Shown: one piece after another, positions 1-5,140 of the stretch
Layout: each line of letters begins with the position of its first letter
Numbering within the stretch: position 1 is the first letter of the stretch
Origin: CAYJVP01 sp964373615
GTDB lineage: Bacteria; Patescibacteriota; Patescibacteriia; UBA9934; GWF2-40-263
Length of the DNA stretch: 9,052 nucleotides
Assembly: GCA_964373615.1 (NCBI GenBank)
Contig: CAYJVP010000040.1
Location: 1-9,052 of the forward strand
Direction of reading: 5' to 3'
The notes under the pieces: generated by a model
Seen by the model: only the letters and a program-made list of their open reading frames with translations
What the model was told of the DNA's origin: nothing
The model's database searches: none
Translations under genes and position numbers: made by a program

Positions 1-44
1 GTCTGCGCAAAAATGAGGAAATATCCGCAGTTTGCGAAGGGGGA

Positions 45-73
45 AAAATATCATGATTGGCAAAATTTGTCAA
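45..73 (-). promoter_or_regulatory. Possible sigma70-type promoter pointing off the left edge
   Basis: On the minus strand there is a perfect -35 TTGACA (73-68), a 17-nt spacer and a -10-like TATTTT (50-45). It would transcribe leftward, suggesting a divergent gene whose start lies outside the window. No start codon is visible before the edge, so the target is unknown. Confidence 0.4.
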
Positions 74-155
74 GGGGCTGCATCACGGTGTCAAAAGCGG
101 CAATGGCCGCAGTAGCAGCAATAGTTTTTGCCTTATTATCGATGTTTTGGAGTCC

Positions 156-194
156 TTGACTAGATTTTAAACTCTCATTAAAATCTTAATAAGA
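156..194 (+). promoter_or_regulatory. Promoter with embedded operator for the first toxin-antitoxin operon
   Basis: A -35 TTGACT (156-161), a 17-nt spacer and a -10 TAAAAT (179-184) lie 25 nt before the antitoxin ATG. A perfect 9-bp inverted repeat, AGATTTTAA (162-170) and TTAAAATCT (178-186) separated by 7 nt, fills the spacer and covers the -10. A second small palindrome, TCTTA-A-TAAGA (184-194), abuts it. Ribbon-helix-helix antitoxins usually repress their own operon by binding palindromes in the promoter, so this is the expected operator. The binding itself is inferred. Confidence 0.7.
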
Positions 195-209
195 AACGAA
201 CTAACCCCT

Positions 210-443
210 ATGCGCACCACAATTTCCGTATCAATCTCGGCCGAAGAGGCGAAAAAAACCAGCCAACTCGCCCGTCAGCGAGGTTTCCGCACAACGAGTG
301 AGTATCTGCGTTTCCTCATGGCAGAGGATGACGTCGACCTTATCACGGAAGATGAGGTTCTTCGCCGCTCAAAAGAGGCCGCGGAACTTCACAAGAAAGG
401 AAAATTGCCAATCCTCCATTCCCTCAAGGATCTGACCGACTAA
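210..443 (+). CDS. Ribbon-helix-helix (ParD/RelB-like) antitoxin
   Basis: This 77-aa protein is the first gene of a two-gene operon and most likely the labile antitoxin of a type II toxin-antitoxin module. Residues 1-10 (MRTTISVSIS) have the alternating pattern of the RHH beta-strand. Residues about 11-40 (SAEEAKKTSQLARQRGFRTTSEYLRFLMAE) fit the two helices of an RHH DNA-binding dimer, including the typical G-F-x-T-x-SEYLR turn into helix 2. The charged C-terminal part (about 41-77) would wrap the toxin. The start has no clear Shine-Dalgarno, but the promoter and palindromic operator sit just upstream. The toxin ATG follows the stop after 5 nt. The exact subfamily (ParD, RelB, CopG-like) cannot be settled by eye. 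Confidence 0.8.
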   Translation: MRTTISVSISAEEAKKTSQLARQRGFRTTSEYLRFLMAEDDVDLITEDEVLRRSKEAAELHKKGKLPILHSLKDLTD

Positions 444-448
444 CGGAT

Positions 449-721
449 ATGGAGGTGAGACAGATACGTTTCCACCCGTCCTTCGCAAAAGATTTCCAGA
501 AACTCAACGCGCACATCAGACAGTTGGCGGGTCAAAAAATTGAGCTCTTCCGCTCAAACCCACTCCACCCTTCCTTGCGTCTACACGCCTTAAAGGGAAG
601 GTTGCAAGGAAAGTGGTCGGTTTCAATAAACATGAAAATCCGTATTGTCTTTGAACGATTGCCAAATGGTGATCTCGTTTTTTTATCCATTGGGTCGCAC
701 GATATCTACCATTCGATTTAA
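449..721 (+). CDS. RelE/ParE-superfamily toxin (YafQ/YoeB-like mRNA interferase)
   Basis: This 90-aa protein has the layout of the RelE fold. An N-terminal strand (RQIRFHPSF) is followed by a helical hairpin (residues about 12-35), then HPSLRLHALKGRLQGKWSVSI (about 40-60), a core strand with basic residues (MKIRIVFERL), and a C-terminal LVFLSIGSHDIYH that matches the 'xxIGxHxxxY' ending of YafQ/YoeB-like toxins. There the terminal His and Tyr usually contribute to ribosome-dependent mRNA cleavage. Length is normal for the family and the frame is intact. It follows the RHH antitoxin by 5 nt, as expected for co-expression. The ATG at 449 was chosen over the GTG at 454 because the latter leaves no room for a ribosome site. 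Whether it acts as a ribonuclease or like ParE on gyrase is not certain from sequence alone. Confidence 0.82.
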   Translation: MEVRQIRFHPSFAKDFQKLNAHIRQLAGQKIELFRSNPLHPSLRLHALKGRLQGKWSVSINMKIRIVFERLPNGDLVFLSIGSHDIYHSI

Positions 722-725
722 TGGA

Positions 726-772
726 CCTGTTCCCAAATGCCCTTTCGCCTGAAAAGTTCATTCGGGAACAGG
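726..772. repeat. Intergenic hairpin between the two toxin-antitoxin operons
   Basis: CCTGTTCCC (726-734) pairs perfectly with GGGAACAGG (764-772). The stem continues with AATG (736-739) against CATT (759-762) after one mismatch, leaving a 19-nt loop. It begins 4 nt after the toxin stop. No T-tract follows, so it is a poor intrinsic terminator; an mRNA 3'-end stabiliser, a repeat unit or an operator for the promoter starting at 779 are alternatives. Confidence 0.55.
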
Positions 773-778
773 CCCCGC

Positions 779-808
779 TTGACGATGGAGGCGGAAAGTA
801 TGTAAAGT
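779..808 (+). promoter_or_regulatory. Probable promoter of the AbrB-type antitoxin operon
   Basis: A -35 TTGACG (779-784) is followed after 18 nt by TAAAGT (803-808), ending 26 nt before the antitoxin ATG. The hexamer TGTAAA occurs at 801-806 and again at 817-822, a 16-nt direct repeat that could be an autoregulatory site. No strong ribosome site is seen. Confidence 0.45.
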
Positions 809-834
809 AGGAATGTTGTAAATAACTTCCCTCT

Positions 835-1077
835 ATGTCTACCATCGTAAAAGCGACAAAAAAAGGCCAGGTTACCCTTCCGGCCAAGTGGCGAAAAAAC
901 TTTGAAACGGACCGCTTTCTCATCAAGGAAAATGGCTCTTCCTTGCTCATCACCCCGCTCGAGGTCGACGCACTGGAAGATGAAAAATGGGAAATCGTCT
1001 TTGACGCTAAGCGTGATAACAAAGGAAAGGGCATCCCGATTAACGACTTCATCAAGACCCTGAAAAAAACGCTGTAG
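835..1077 (+). CDS. AbrB/MazE/SpoVT-type antitoxin
   Basis: This 80-aa protein carries an N-terminal swapped-hairpin AbrB DNA-binding domain. Residues 1-45 contain IVKATKKGQVTLPAKWRKNF, with the family's 'xxKGQVTLPxxxR' core, and then a second strand set (RFLIKENGSSLLITPLEV). The C-terminal part, VFDAKRDNKGKGIPINDFIKTLKK (residues about 55-79), is the likely toxin-binding tail. Such AbrB proteins pair with RelE-type toxins and repress their own promoter. A RelE-type reading frame does follow: its original ATG (1085) lies 7 nt after this stop, but the gene is now interrupted by an inserted element. The antitoxin frame itself is intact, so it may still act as a repressor or protect against related toxins. 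Confidence 0.85.
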   Translation: MSTIVKATKKGQVTLPAKWRKNFETDRFLIKENGSSLLITPLEVDALEDEKWEIVFDAKRDNKGKGIPINDFIKTLKKTL

Positions 1078-1108
1078 GTAAGGTATGGACGAGCTGGGAA
1101 AACTACTG

Positions 1109-1235
1109 GGACCTCTGCAAAACTGCGTCTTTTCGTCTCACGGGCACCCGTTGACCCCACTCAACGTAGCTTTCACTACGTTTCGTGGGGCTCAACAGCC
1201 CGTTTGACGAAAATCCATCAGTTTTTCAGAGGTCC
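1109..1235. mobile_element. MITE-like palindromic insertion element
   Basis: The element is bounded by GGACCTCTG (1109-1117) and CAGAGGTCC (1227-1235). The arms extend to 18 nt with one mismatch (1108-1125 against 1219-1236). Direct repeats CTACTG flank it at 1103-1108 and 1236-1241, consistent with target-site duplication; 10-bp ends with a 4-bp TACT duplication fit equally well. Inside, further paired blocks make almost the whole element self-complementary: TTTTCGTC with GACGAAAA, ACGGGC with GCCCGT, GTTGA with TCAAC, CCCCAC with GTGGGG, and ACGTAG with CTACGT around a CTTTCA loop. It encodes no transposase, so it would have been moved in trans. The ends loosely resemble those of some IS5-family elements from memory, which I could not check. 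Confidence 0.75.
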
Positions 1236-1257
1236 CTACTGAAAAAAGACGCAAAAA

Positions 1258-1458
1258 ATGGATCGTGAACGACTTTTAGCGGCCCTAGAGGCCCTGCGTC
1301 GCGGGGACCTCAAGGGGCTCACGGTTCAAAAACTTGCCGACTCCCCGCTCTATCGCGTACGCGTCGGAGATTTTCGGGTCATCTTTTCTTTTCAGAAAAA
1401 AAACGGGGGTATTGTCATCGAGTCGGTCCGCAGGAGGAATGAAAGGACATACGAATGA
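1258..1458 (+). CDS. RelE-type toxin body (N-terminally truncated reading frame)
   Basis: The frame encodes 66 residues from an in-frame ATG left after the insertion. DRERLLAALEALRRGDLKGL (residues 2-21) is the second helix and linker. VQKLADSPLYRVRVGDFRVIFSF (about 23-45) matches the RelE core 'KLxxxxLYRVRxGDFRVIF', with its conserved basic residues, and the protein ends in IVIESVRRRNERTYE, matching the usual 'RxRNExTYR' C-terminus. Full members have roughly 15-20 more N-terminal residues forming helix 1, which here lie upstream of the inserted element. No Shine-Dalgarno precedes the ATG; it lies in an A-rich stretch. Core toxin residues are present, but loss of helix 1 probably impairs folding, antitoxin binding or both. 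The next potential ORF overlaps the stop as ATGA but is not convincing. Confidence 0.65.
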   Translation: MDRERLLAALEALRRGDLKGLTVQKLADSPLYRVRVGDFRVIFSFQKKNGGIVIESVRRRNERTYE

Positions 1459-1476
1459 CGAAACCGCGTCAAACCA

Positions 1477-1564
1477 AAAACCCGCCTGTTCGGCTTGGCA
1501 CTCGCCTGTCCGATCGAGGAGGAGACGATCTGACCGCTGTTACCAAGCCGAAGAGGCGGGTTTT
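1477..1564. terminator. Long stem-loop, probable bidirectional terminator
   Basis: The arms 1477-1498 and 1543-1564 pair over 21 of 22 positions (one G-G mismatch at 1488/1553). Each arm carries the motif AAAACCCGCC or GGCGGGTTTT, so the stem ends in a T-run on both strands. The loop is 44 nt, unusually long for an intrinsic terminator. It lies between the toxin operon and the convergent Wzz-like gene (stop at 1624), where a bidirectional terminator is expected. It may alternatively be a terminator whose loop has been enlarged by an insertion, or an independent small palindromic repeat. Confidence 0.6.
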
Positions 1565-1623
1565 AGCGTCGGTAAAGTATCAAAATACACCCTGGCCGTC
1601 AAGAAAGGCTAGGTGCCTAAACG

Positions 1624-2268
1624 TTAGCCAAAATTCTCATCAATAAGTTGATGTCGACGCCTCACTCTCTCGGTTTGAATGAGCAGATATCCGACCCCGG
1701 CGAGGCCGCCGAGAACGAGGCCGGAAAAGCCGTTGGCGGGAATGTTCGGCTTCGCAGGCCAGCGGGAGTTCAGGGCGCTGTCGACAAGGCGAACCTCGAC
1801 CTCGCCACCGGAAATGTATGAGGAAGCTTGCTGAGTCAACACATACGCAATCGCGTTGACGATCTGCTCGGCCTGGCCGACATCCTGGTGATACACGGAG
1901 AGCGTTAAGAGTCCGCTTCCCCGCGCCACGGTTGCCGAAACCATGTTCGACCACGCGCGGCGGCGTTTGTCATCGTCGGTGGGAAACATGGACTCATCGA
2001 CATCGAATCCCGCGGCCATCACCTGATCGAAAAAAGAGGTTGTGTAAATGATCGTTGAGAGGTTTTCGGAGAGACGCTCCACGGACCGGCTGGCCGTGTA
2101 CGCATCCACGGAACCGAGGTCTTGAATGAGAAGCAAACGCACGGTCGAGGAATATTTGAGCGGCTGAAGAAAAGAAACAATGAGCGCGATGATAAGACCG
2201 AGAAACGCGAAAGCAAGGATCGTTCCCCATCCTCGCGATAAAATATTTGCGTAGTTTAGTCGAGCCAT
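1624..2268 (-). CDS. Wzz-type polysaccharide chain-length determinant / capsule export regulator
   Basis: This 214-aa protein has the polysaccharide co-polymerase layout. A short cytoplasmic N-terminus is followed by TM1 (about 16-34, TILAFAFLGLIIALIVSFL), an extracytoplasmic region of about 145 residues starting with the typical 'xPxxYxSxxxLLI' (PLKYSSTVRLLLIQD), and then a Pro-rich segment (RWPAKPNIPAN, 169-179) leading into TM2 (about 181-198) and a basic tail. This topology and the P-x-x-P motif before TM2 are the signature of Wzz/YveK-type proteins, which set the chain length of surface polysaccharide. No kinase domain is attached. It lies 72 nt downstream of the HtrA-like gene on the same strand, with a long palindrome and a possible promoter between. 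The upstream TAACGGGGT is at best a weak ribosome site. Confidence 0.75.
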   Translation of the reverse strand: MARLNYANILSRGWGTILAFAFLGLIIALIVSFLQPLKYSSTVRLLLIQDLGSVDAYTASRSVERLSENLSTIIYTTSFFDQVMAAGFDVDESMFPTDDDKRRRAWSNMVSATVARGSGLLTLSVYHQDVGQAEQIVNAIAYVLTQQASSYISGGEVEVRLVDSALNSRWPAKPNIPANGFSGLVLGGLAGVGYLLIQTERVRRRHQLIDENFG

Positions 2269-2283
2269 ACCCCGTTAGAGCAG

Positions 2284-2324
2284 ATCCGGAACCCGGTTCC
2301 GGACTCCGGAACCGGGTTCCGGAT
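2284..2324. repeat. 41-bp perfect palindrome made of two nested 19-bp palindromes
   Basis: Arms of 20 nt (left arm ATCCGGAACCCGGTTCCGGA) are perfectly complementary around the single base at 2304. Each half contains its own near-symmetric 19-mer, TCCGGAACC-N-GGTTCCGGA, so two copies of that unit lie in tandem. There is no T-tract on either side, so a standard intrinsic terminator is unlikely. It sits between the HtrA-like gene and the Wzz-like gene, in the probable 5' leader of the latter. Confidence 0.85.
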
Positions 2325-2337
2325 GTTGGCGATTTCT

Positions 2338-2366
2338 ATTTTACATCGCGCCGAGCGTCACGTCGA
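2338..2366 (-). promoter_or_regulatory. Possible internal promoter for the Wzz-like gene
   Basis: On the minus strand TCGACG (2366-2361), a 17-nt spacer and TAAAAT (2343-2338) overlap the stop of the HtrA-like gene. A transcript from here would begin just before the 41-bp palindrome, placing a very stable hairpin at the 5' end of the Wzz-like message. The -35 is only partly consensus. Confidence 0.35.
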
Positions 2367-3587
2367 CTTTTTCTTGCGCGCCGAGGCGATCAACAAGCAA
2401 GAATACGGTGTCACCGGGCTTGAACTCGAAAAAATATTCATCGAGGGACCATGCGCTCCCGACGACCGCGCCGTTTACTTCAAGCACGATGTCGCCGACC
2501 CGAAGATCTGCGCTTGCGGCAGGACTTCCGAGAGCGACGGCTTGAACCAAAGCGCCACGCGCGTATCCTCGTGAAATGGTTGCCGAGATGCCGACCGCGC
2601 GCACAAGGTCAAGAGTGGTCAGCCCAAGATACGGACGCACGATCTTCCCTTCTGAAAGCAGAGAGTGGATCGCTGGACGCAGCGAATCAAGCGGGATCGC
2701 ACGCGCGACGCCAGAGGCGGGTGATGACGCTTCCATGATGCCGACAAGTTCGCCATTGCCGTTTAGGACCGCTGAGCCGGTTTGCGCAGCCGTGACCTCT
2801 GAGGCGAGGGTGAGGCGGCGGCCGGGAAGCTCGGATGGCGCGGAAAGCGGACCGGTCTGCTCAAGCGCCGCAAGCGAGGTGACAAGCAAGCTCGTGCGGT
2901 TTGTCACGACAAACAGCGTGTCGCCAGCTTCGAGCTCGTGTACCTCGCCAAATACAAGCACGGGAAGATTCGATGCGTCGACTTTCAAAAACATCGCACC
3001 CGTTTTGGAATCCTTCACGACCGTTTGCACCGCGTACGCTTCCCTTCCGACCACAACCGTGGCCAACGCCGCGTCCGCGGCCGAGAGGAAGCTCGGCGAG
3101 GCAAGGATCCAGCCGTCCGAGGTGAGTACCACACCGCTTCCCGTGGCGCTCGCGGATTCAAAAACGCCAAGTCGCCCACCGCTGCCCGTGTGAATCTCAA
3201 CCGCGCTTAAAAATCCTACCTCGCGCACCGCGGATAGCGCCTCGTCAAGCGCTTCAGGTTCAGAGCGTGGACGCTCCTCGCTCAATCGCAAAGGGCCGGA
3301 CAGTCGAGCGAGCTCGGCCGCGTAATCGCTCAAATACGAACCCGTGAGCGCGGCCGTGACAATCCCACTCCCTCCCCCAACAAGGACAGAGAGCACGATC
3401 ACGCGAATNNNNNNNNNNNNNNNNNNNNNNNNNNNNNNNNNNNNNNNNNNNNNNNNNNNNNNNNNNNNNNNNNNNNNNNNNNNNNNNNNNNNNNNNNNNN
3501 NNNNNNNNCCGTGACAATCCCACTCCCTCCCCCAACAAGGACAGAGAGCACGATCACGCGAATGGTTGTTGACCAGGAAGATTTCAT
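2341..3587 (-). CDS. HtrA/DegP-fold protein with PDZ domain, probable pseudoprotease
   Basis: The frame is interrupted in the assembly by N bases flanked by a 55-bp duplication. Removing the gap and one repeat (155 bp) gives one continuous 363-aa frame starting MKSSWSTTIR. Residues about 10-31 form a signal anchor (VIVLSVLVGGGSGIVTAALTG). A trypsin-like HtrA core follows, with recognisable GSGVVLTSDGWIL (98-110), KDSKTGAMFLKV (140-151) and QTGSAVLNGNGELVGI (217-232). A PDZ domain starts at RPYLGL (266-271) and contains SPAASADLRVGDIVLEVNG (303-321). By alignment to the HtrA signatures, the catalytic His, Asp and Ser are replaced by Ser114, Gly145 and Thr218, so proteolysis is not expected. 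A scaffolding, sensing or chaperone role outside the membrane is inferred. It starts 4 nt after the stop of the membrane protein gene upstream. Confidence 0.8.
3354..3408. repeat. 55-bp contig-end duplicate, left copy
   Basis: These 55 bases are identical to 3509-3563 on the other side of the N run. The exact length and position at both contig ends point to an assembler k-mer overlap that was not merged, not to a biological repeat. Confidence 0.85.
3409..3508. other. Assembly gap of 100 N, probably spurious
   Basis: Exactly 100 undetermined bases, a default scaffold gap length. Since the flanks overlap by 55 identical bases and the HtrA-like frame closes perfectly when they are merged, no sequence is likely to be missing. 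Confidence 0.95.
3509..3563. repeat. 55-bp contig-end duplicate, right copy
   Basis: Identical to 3354-3408. It encodes the same residues of the HtrA-like signal anchor as the left copy, and reading continues from it to the real start codon at 3587. Confidence 0.85.
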
Positions 3588-3591
3588 ACAG

Positions 3592-4356
3592 CTAGTCCCA
3601 CCGTGCCGTGCTCACAACGACGATGACAAGAAAAATACTCACCGCCAGATAACGCCTCATAACCACCGGGGACAGTTTTTGCAGGACAGAGGCGCGGCTA
3701 AGGCCGAGATACAGATAGAAAAAGATAGAGAGAAGTGCGGCGTTCGTAAAAAATCCGGACGGCAAGAAACTCATCGCCACGAAAAATTCCGTACTCATGA
3801 GCGCCCCTCCAAACGCATACGGCAGGAGGCGGTGGCGCTCTACCTTGCAGATCCAAAGGGTGGAGGCAAGCAAAAACAGGCTCGCGAGAAAACAGACGGG
3901 CGCGAGCAGGAGGAGCGGTAAGGAAAGAAAGAGGCGGAATCCAAAGAGGCTCGCGGAGGCGAAAAAAAAGCTCACCACGTTCACCACAAGACTCACATGC
4001 TCAATCGCACGCATTTGGTAGGCGGCCGACAGATGAAGAAAAGTGAAGAGATGCTCGGCGAAAAAAAAGACAAGCAAGGCGGTCACCGCGCCAAGCCCCA
4101 TCTTCAAGAGATCGTTCTCTAAAAAAAGCGCGAGGGTGTAGCTTGAGCACACAAGCATGAACGGACTCCCCATCAAAAACCAAAAACGGGGCTCTTGAAA
4201 TTTCCATCCGCCCAAGTGTGAAAGCAGACAAAAGGCGATGATGAGCGCGATGCCAAGAGAGACAACGGGGTGCACCGGCACCCAAAGGGGCGCCGCCATG
4301 CCAAGCGCGACCGCAAGAGCGCTGAAAAACGGAGTGACGCGATGAACAACAAGCAT
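3592..4356 (-). CDS. Polytopic integral membrane protein of unknown function
   Basis: This 254-aa protein is mostly hydrophobic, with about eight or nine predicted transmembrane helices. Clear examples are FFSALAVALGMAAPLWV near the N-terminus, FWFLMGSPFMLVCSSYTLALFL, ALLVFFFAEHLFTFLHL, LFLSLPLLLLAPVCFLASLFLLAS and a last helix YLAVSIFLVIVVV just before the C-terminal STARWD. I do not recognise the family, and no catalytic or transport motif is obvious. The ATG at 4356 was chosen because it starts 7 nt after the upstream stop; longer in-frame starts would overlap the upstream gene and add a basic, low-complexity stretch. It sits between two membrane-anchored proteins of the same operon, so a shared envelope function is likely but unproven. 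Confidence 0.7.
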   Translation of the reverse strand: MLVVHRVTPFFSALAVALGMAAPLWVPVHPVVSLGIALIIAFCLLSHLGGWKFQEPRFWFLMGSPFMLVCSSYTLALFLENDLLKMGLGAVTALLVFFFAEHLFTFLHLSAAYQMRAIEHVSLVVNVVSFFFASASLFGFRLFLSLPLLLLAPVCFLASLFLLASTLWICKVERHRLLPYAFGGALMSTEFFVAMSFLPSGFFTNAALLSIFFYLYLGLSRASVLQKLSPVVMRRYLAVSIFLVIVVVSTARWD

Positions 4357-4363
4357 GTGGTGA

Positions 4364-5128
4364 TTATTGAAAGGTTGGAATTTGCATGACCTCGATCTGC
4401 AACTCGCCCGTGAGACGAAGCACGCCATTTTCCGCTCGGATGTCCGTGATCGCGACCATGCGCTCAAGCTCCGCCTCGAACGCGGAAATCCCCTGTTCAA
4501 GCGGGGCCGTCATGACGACCTCAGACAGCCACGCGGGCATGACCAATTGACCAAACTGCACCCTCGGAAGATCAAAAACTACATGTCCGTCCTCTATCTG
4601 TAAGCTCACAAGAATAACGAGAGCCGTCTCCTGTGCACTCTGTGCCAGCGGCAGAAAGATTTCAAGGCCTTCTCCTTCGACCACGGCTACCTGCACACGC
4701 GATGCGTCAAAGATCGTGTTCGGATCCTTTTCCAACCCGGCCCGGAGCGAGGCGGTGATGGCGCTCTCCGGCAGCGCGAGATCAAAGGATCGGTCGGAAA
4801 GTTGTCCCCCGCCAGCCTGGAGCCGCTCCGGAAGCAGCGCGTTGACCTCGTCCGCGAGCACCCCTTCGAGTGGCTCGCCAGAGCTGACTTCGCGCGTGGG
4901 CTTTGGGGGTGCAGGATAAGCGTACCGACTTATCAGTGGAACAGAAACAATGCCCGAGGCGGCGACCATCCACATGACCCAAACCACACCCGAGGCAATG
5001 AGGAGCAAAGAAAAAATGGCGAGGATGGGAATCTTTCTTCGTCGCACGCGCCGCACCTCGTTCACCACCTGCGCTTTGAGCTCTTCAATCTCCTGCTTAG
5101 CCGGTTGGCCTTTTTCAATCCGTGCCAT
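4364..5128 (-). CDS. Membrane-anchored extracytoplasmic protein, YpmS/DUF2140-like in architecture
   Basis: This 254-aa protein has a charged cytoplasmic start with coiled-coil character (EIEELKAQVVNEVRRVRRRK, residues 13-32), a single transmembrane helix (about 34-57, rich in I, L, V and W) and an outer domain of about 190 residues. The outer domain opens with a Pro-rich linker (YPAPPKPT). It then alternates helix-like parts (EVNALLPERL) and beta-strands (SFDLALPESAITASL, VVFDLPRVQFGQLVMPAWL, GVLRLTGELQI). The 'FDLPxVxFGxLxMP' stretch and overall order recall YpmS/DUF2140 and LmeA-type lipid-binding beta-barrel proteins, but I cannot confirm this by eye. The start follows the upstream stop by 12 nt and the next gene follows after 7 nt, so it is firmly in the operon. 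Confidence 0.65.
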   Translation of the reverse strand: MARIEKGQPAKQEIEELKAQVVNEVRRVRRRKIPILAIFSLLLIASGVVWVMWMVAASGIVSVPLISRYAYPAPPKPTREVSSGEPLEGVLADEVNALLPERLQAGGGQLSDRSFDLALPESAITASLRAGLEKDPNTIFDASRVQVAVVEGEGLEIFLPLAQSAQETALVILVSLQIEDGHVVFDLPRVQFGQLVMPAWLSEVVMTAPLEQGISAFEAELERMVAITDIRAENGVLRLTGELQIEVMQIPTFQ

Positions 5129-5140
5129 AGCATCCGCGGC

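Larger units (their letters stand above)
1..209. other. Left-edge intergenic region, with a possible short reading frame
   Basis: No recognisable gene lies here. The sequence is AT-richer than the rest of the window. On the + strand a frame is open from base 1 to the TGA at 157-159; from the ATG at 13 it would encode 48 residues, with a basic N-terminus and a hydrophobic stretch (AAMAAVAAIVFALLSMFW) near the C-terminus. It could be the tail of a gene outside the window, a small membrane peptide, or chance: an open run of about 50 codons is not statistically notable, and I see no family match. The region also holds a minus-strand promoter-like pair and the promoter of the first toxin-antitoxin operon, annotated separately. 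Confidence 0.3.
1085..1458 (+). pseudogene. RelE-type toxin gene interrupted by a MITE-like insertion
   Basis: The apparent original start is the ATG at 1085, 7 nt after the antitoxin stop and preceded by TAAGG. Its first eight codons read MDELGKLL. The 127-bp element then begins at 1109. Without the element and one copy of the flanking CTACTG repeat (133 bp removed), the frame would run into the downstream toxin body except for a 1-nt offset inside an A6 run (1242-1247). With one A fewer the N-terminus would continue MDELGKLLKKTQKMDRERLL, a sensible helical start for this toxin family. As it stands, translation from 1085 reads into the element and stops at 1204-1206 after 40 residues. The toxin is therefore either dead or made only as an N-terminally shortened form from 1258. 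Confidence 0.7.

Noticed and set aside
13..159. 48-residue frame with a hydrophobic C-terminal part
   Set aside because: Too short to be significant, no family match, and its stop lies inside the -35 of the next promoter; mentioned only in the edge-region entry.
516..1160. Long minus-strand frame across the two toxin-antitoxin modules
   Set aside because: It opposes three well-supported + genes, and its translation is basic and low in familiar motifs.
1455..1646. A 63-codon frame overlapping the toxin stop as ATGA
   Set aside because: It runs straight through the 22-bp stem-loop, has no recognisable domain and overlaps the end of the convergent Wzz-like gene; coding use looks accidental.
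3354..3563. A CRISPR-like or tandem repeat from the duplicated 55 bp
   Set aside because: Only two exact copies on either side of an N run at contig ends; an assembly overlap is the simpler explanation.
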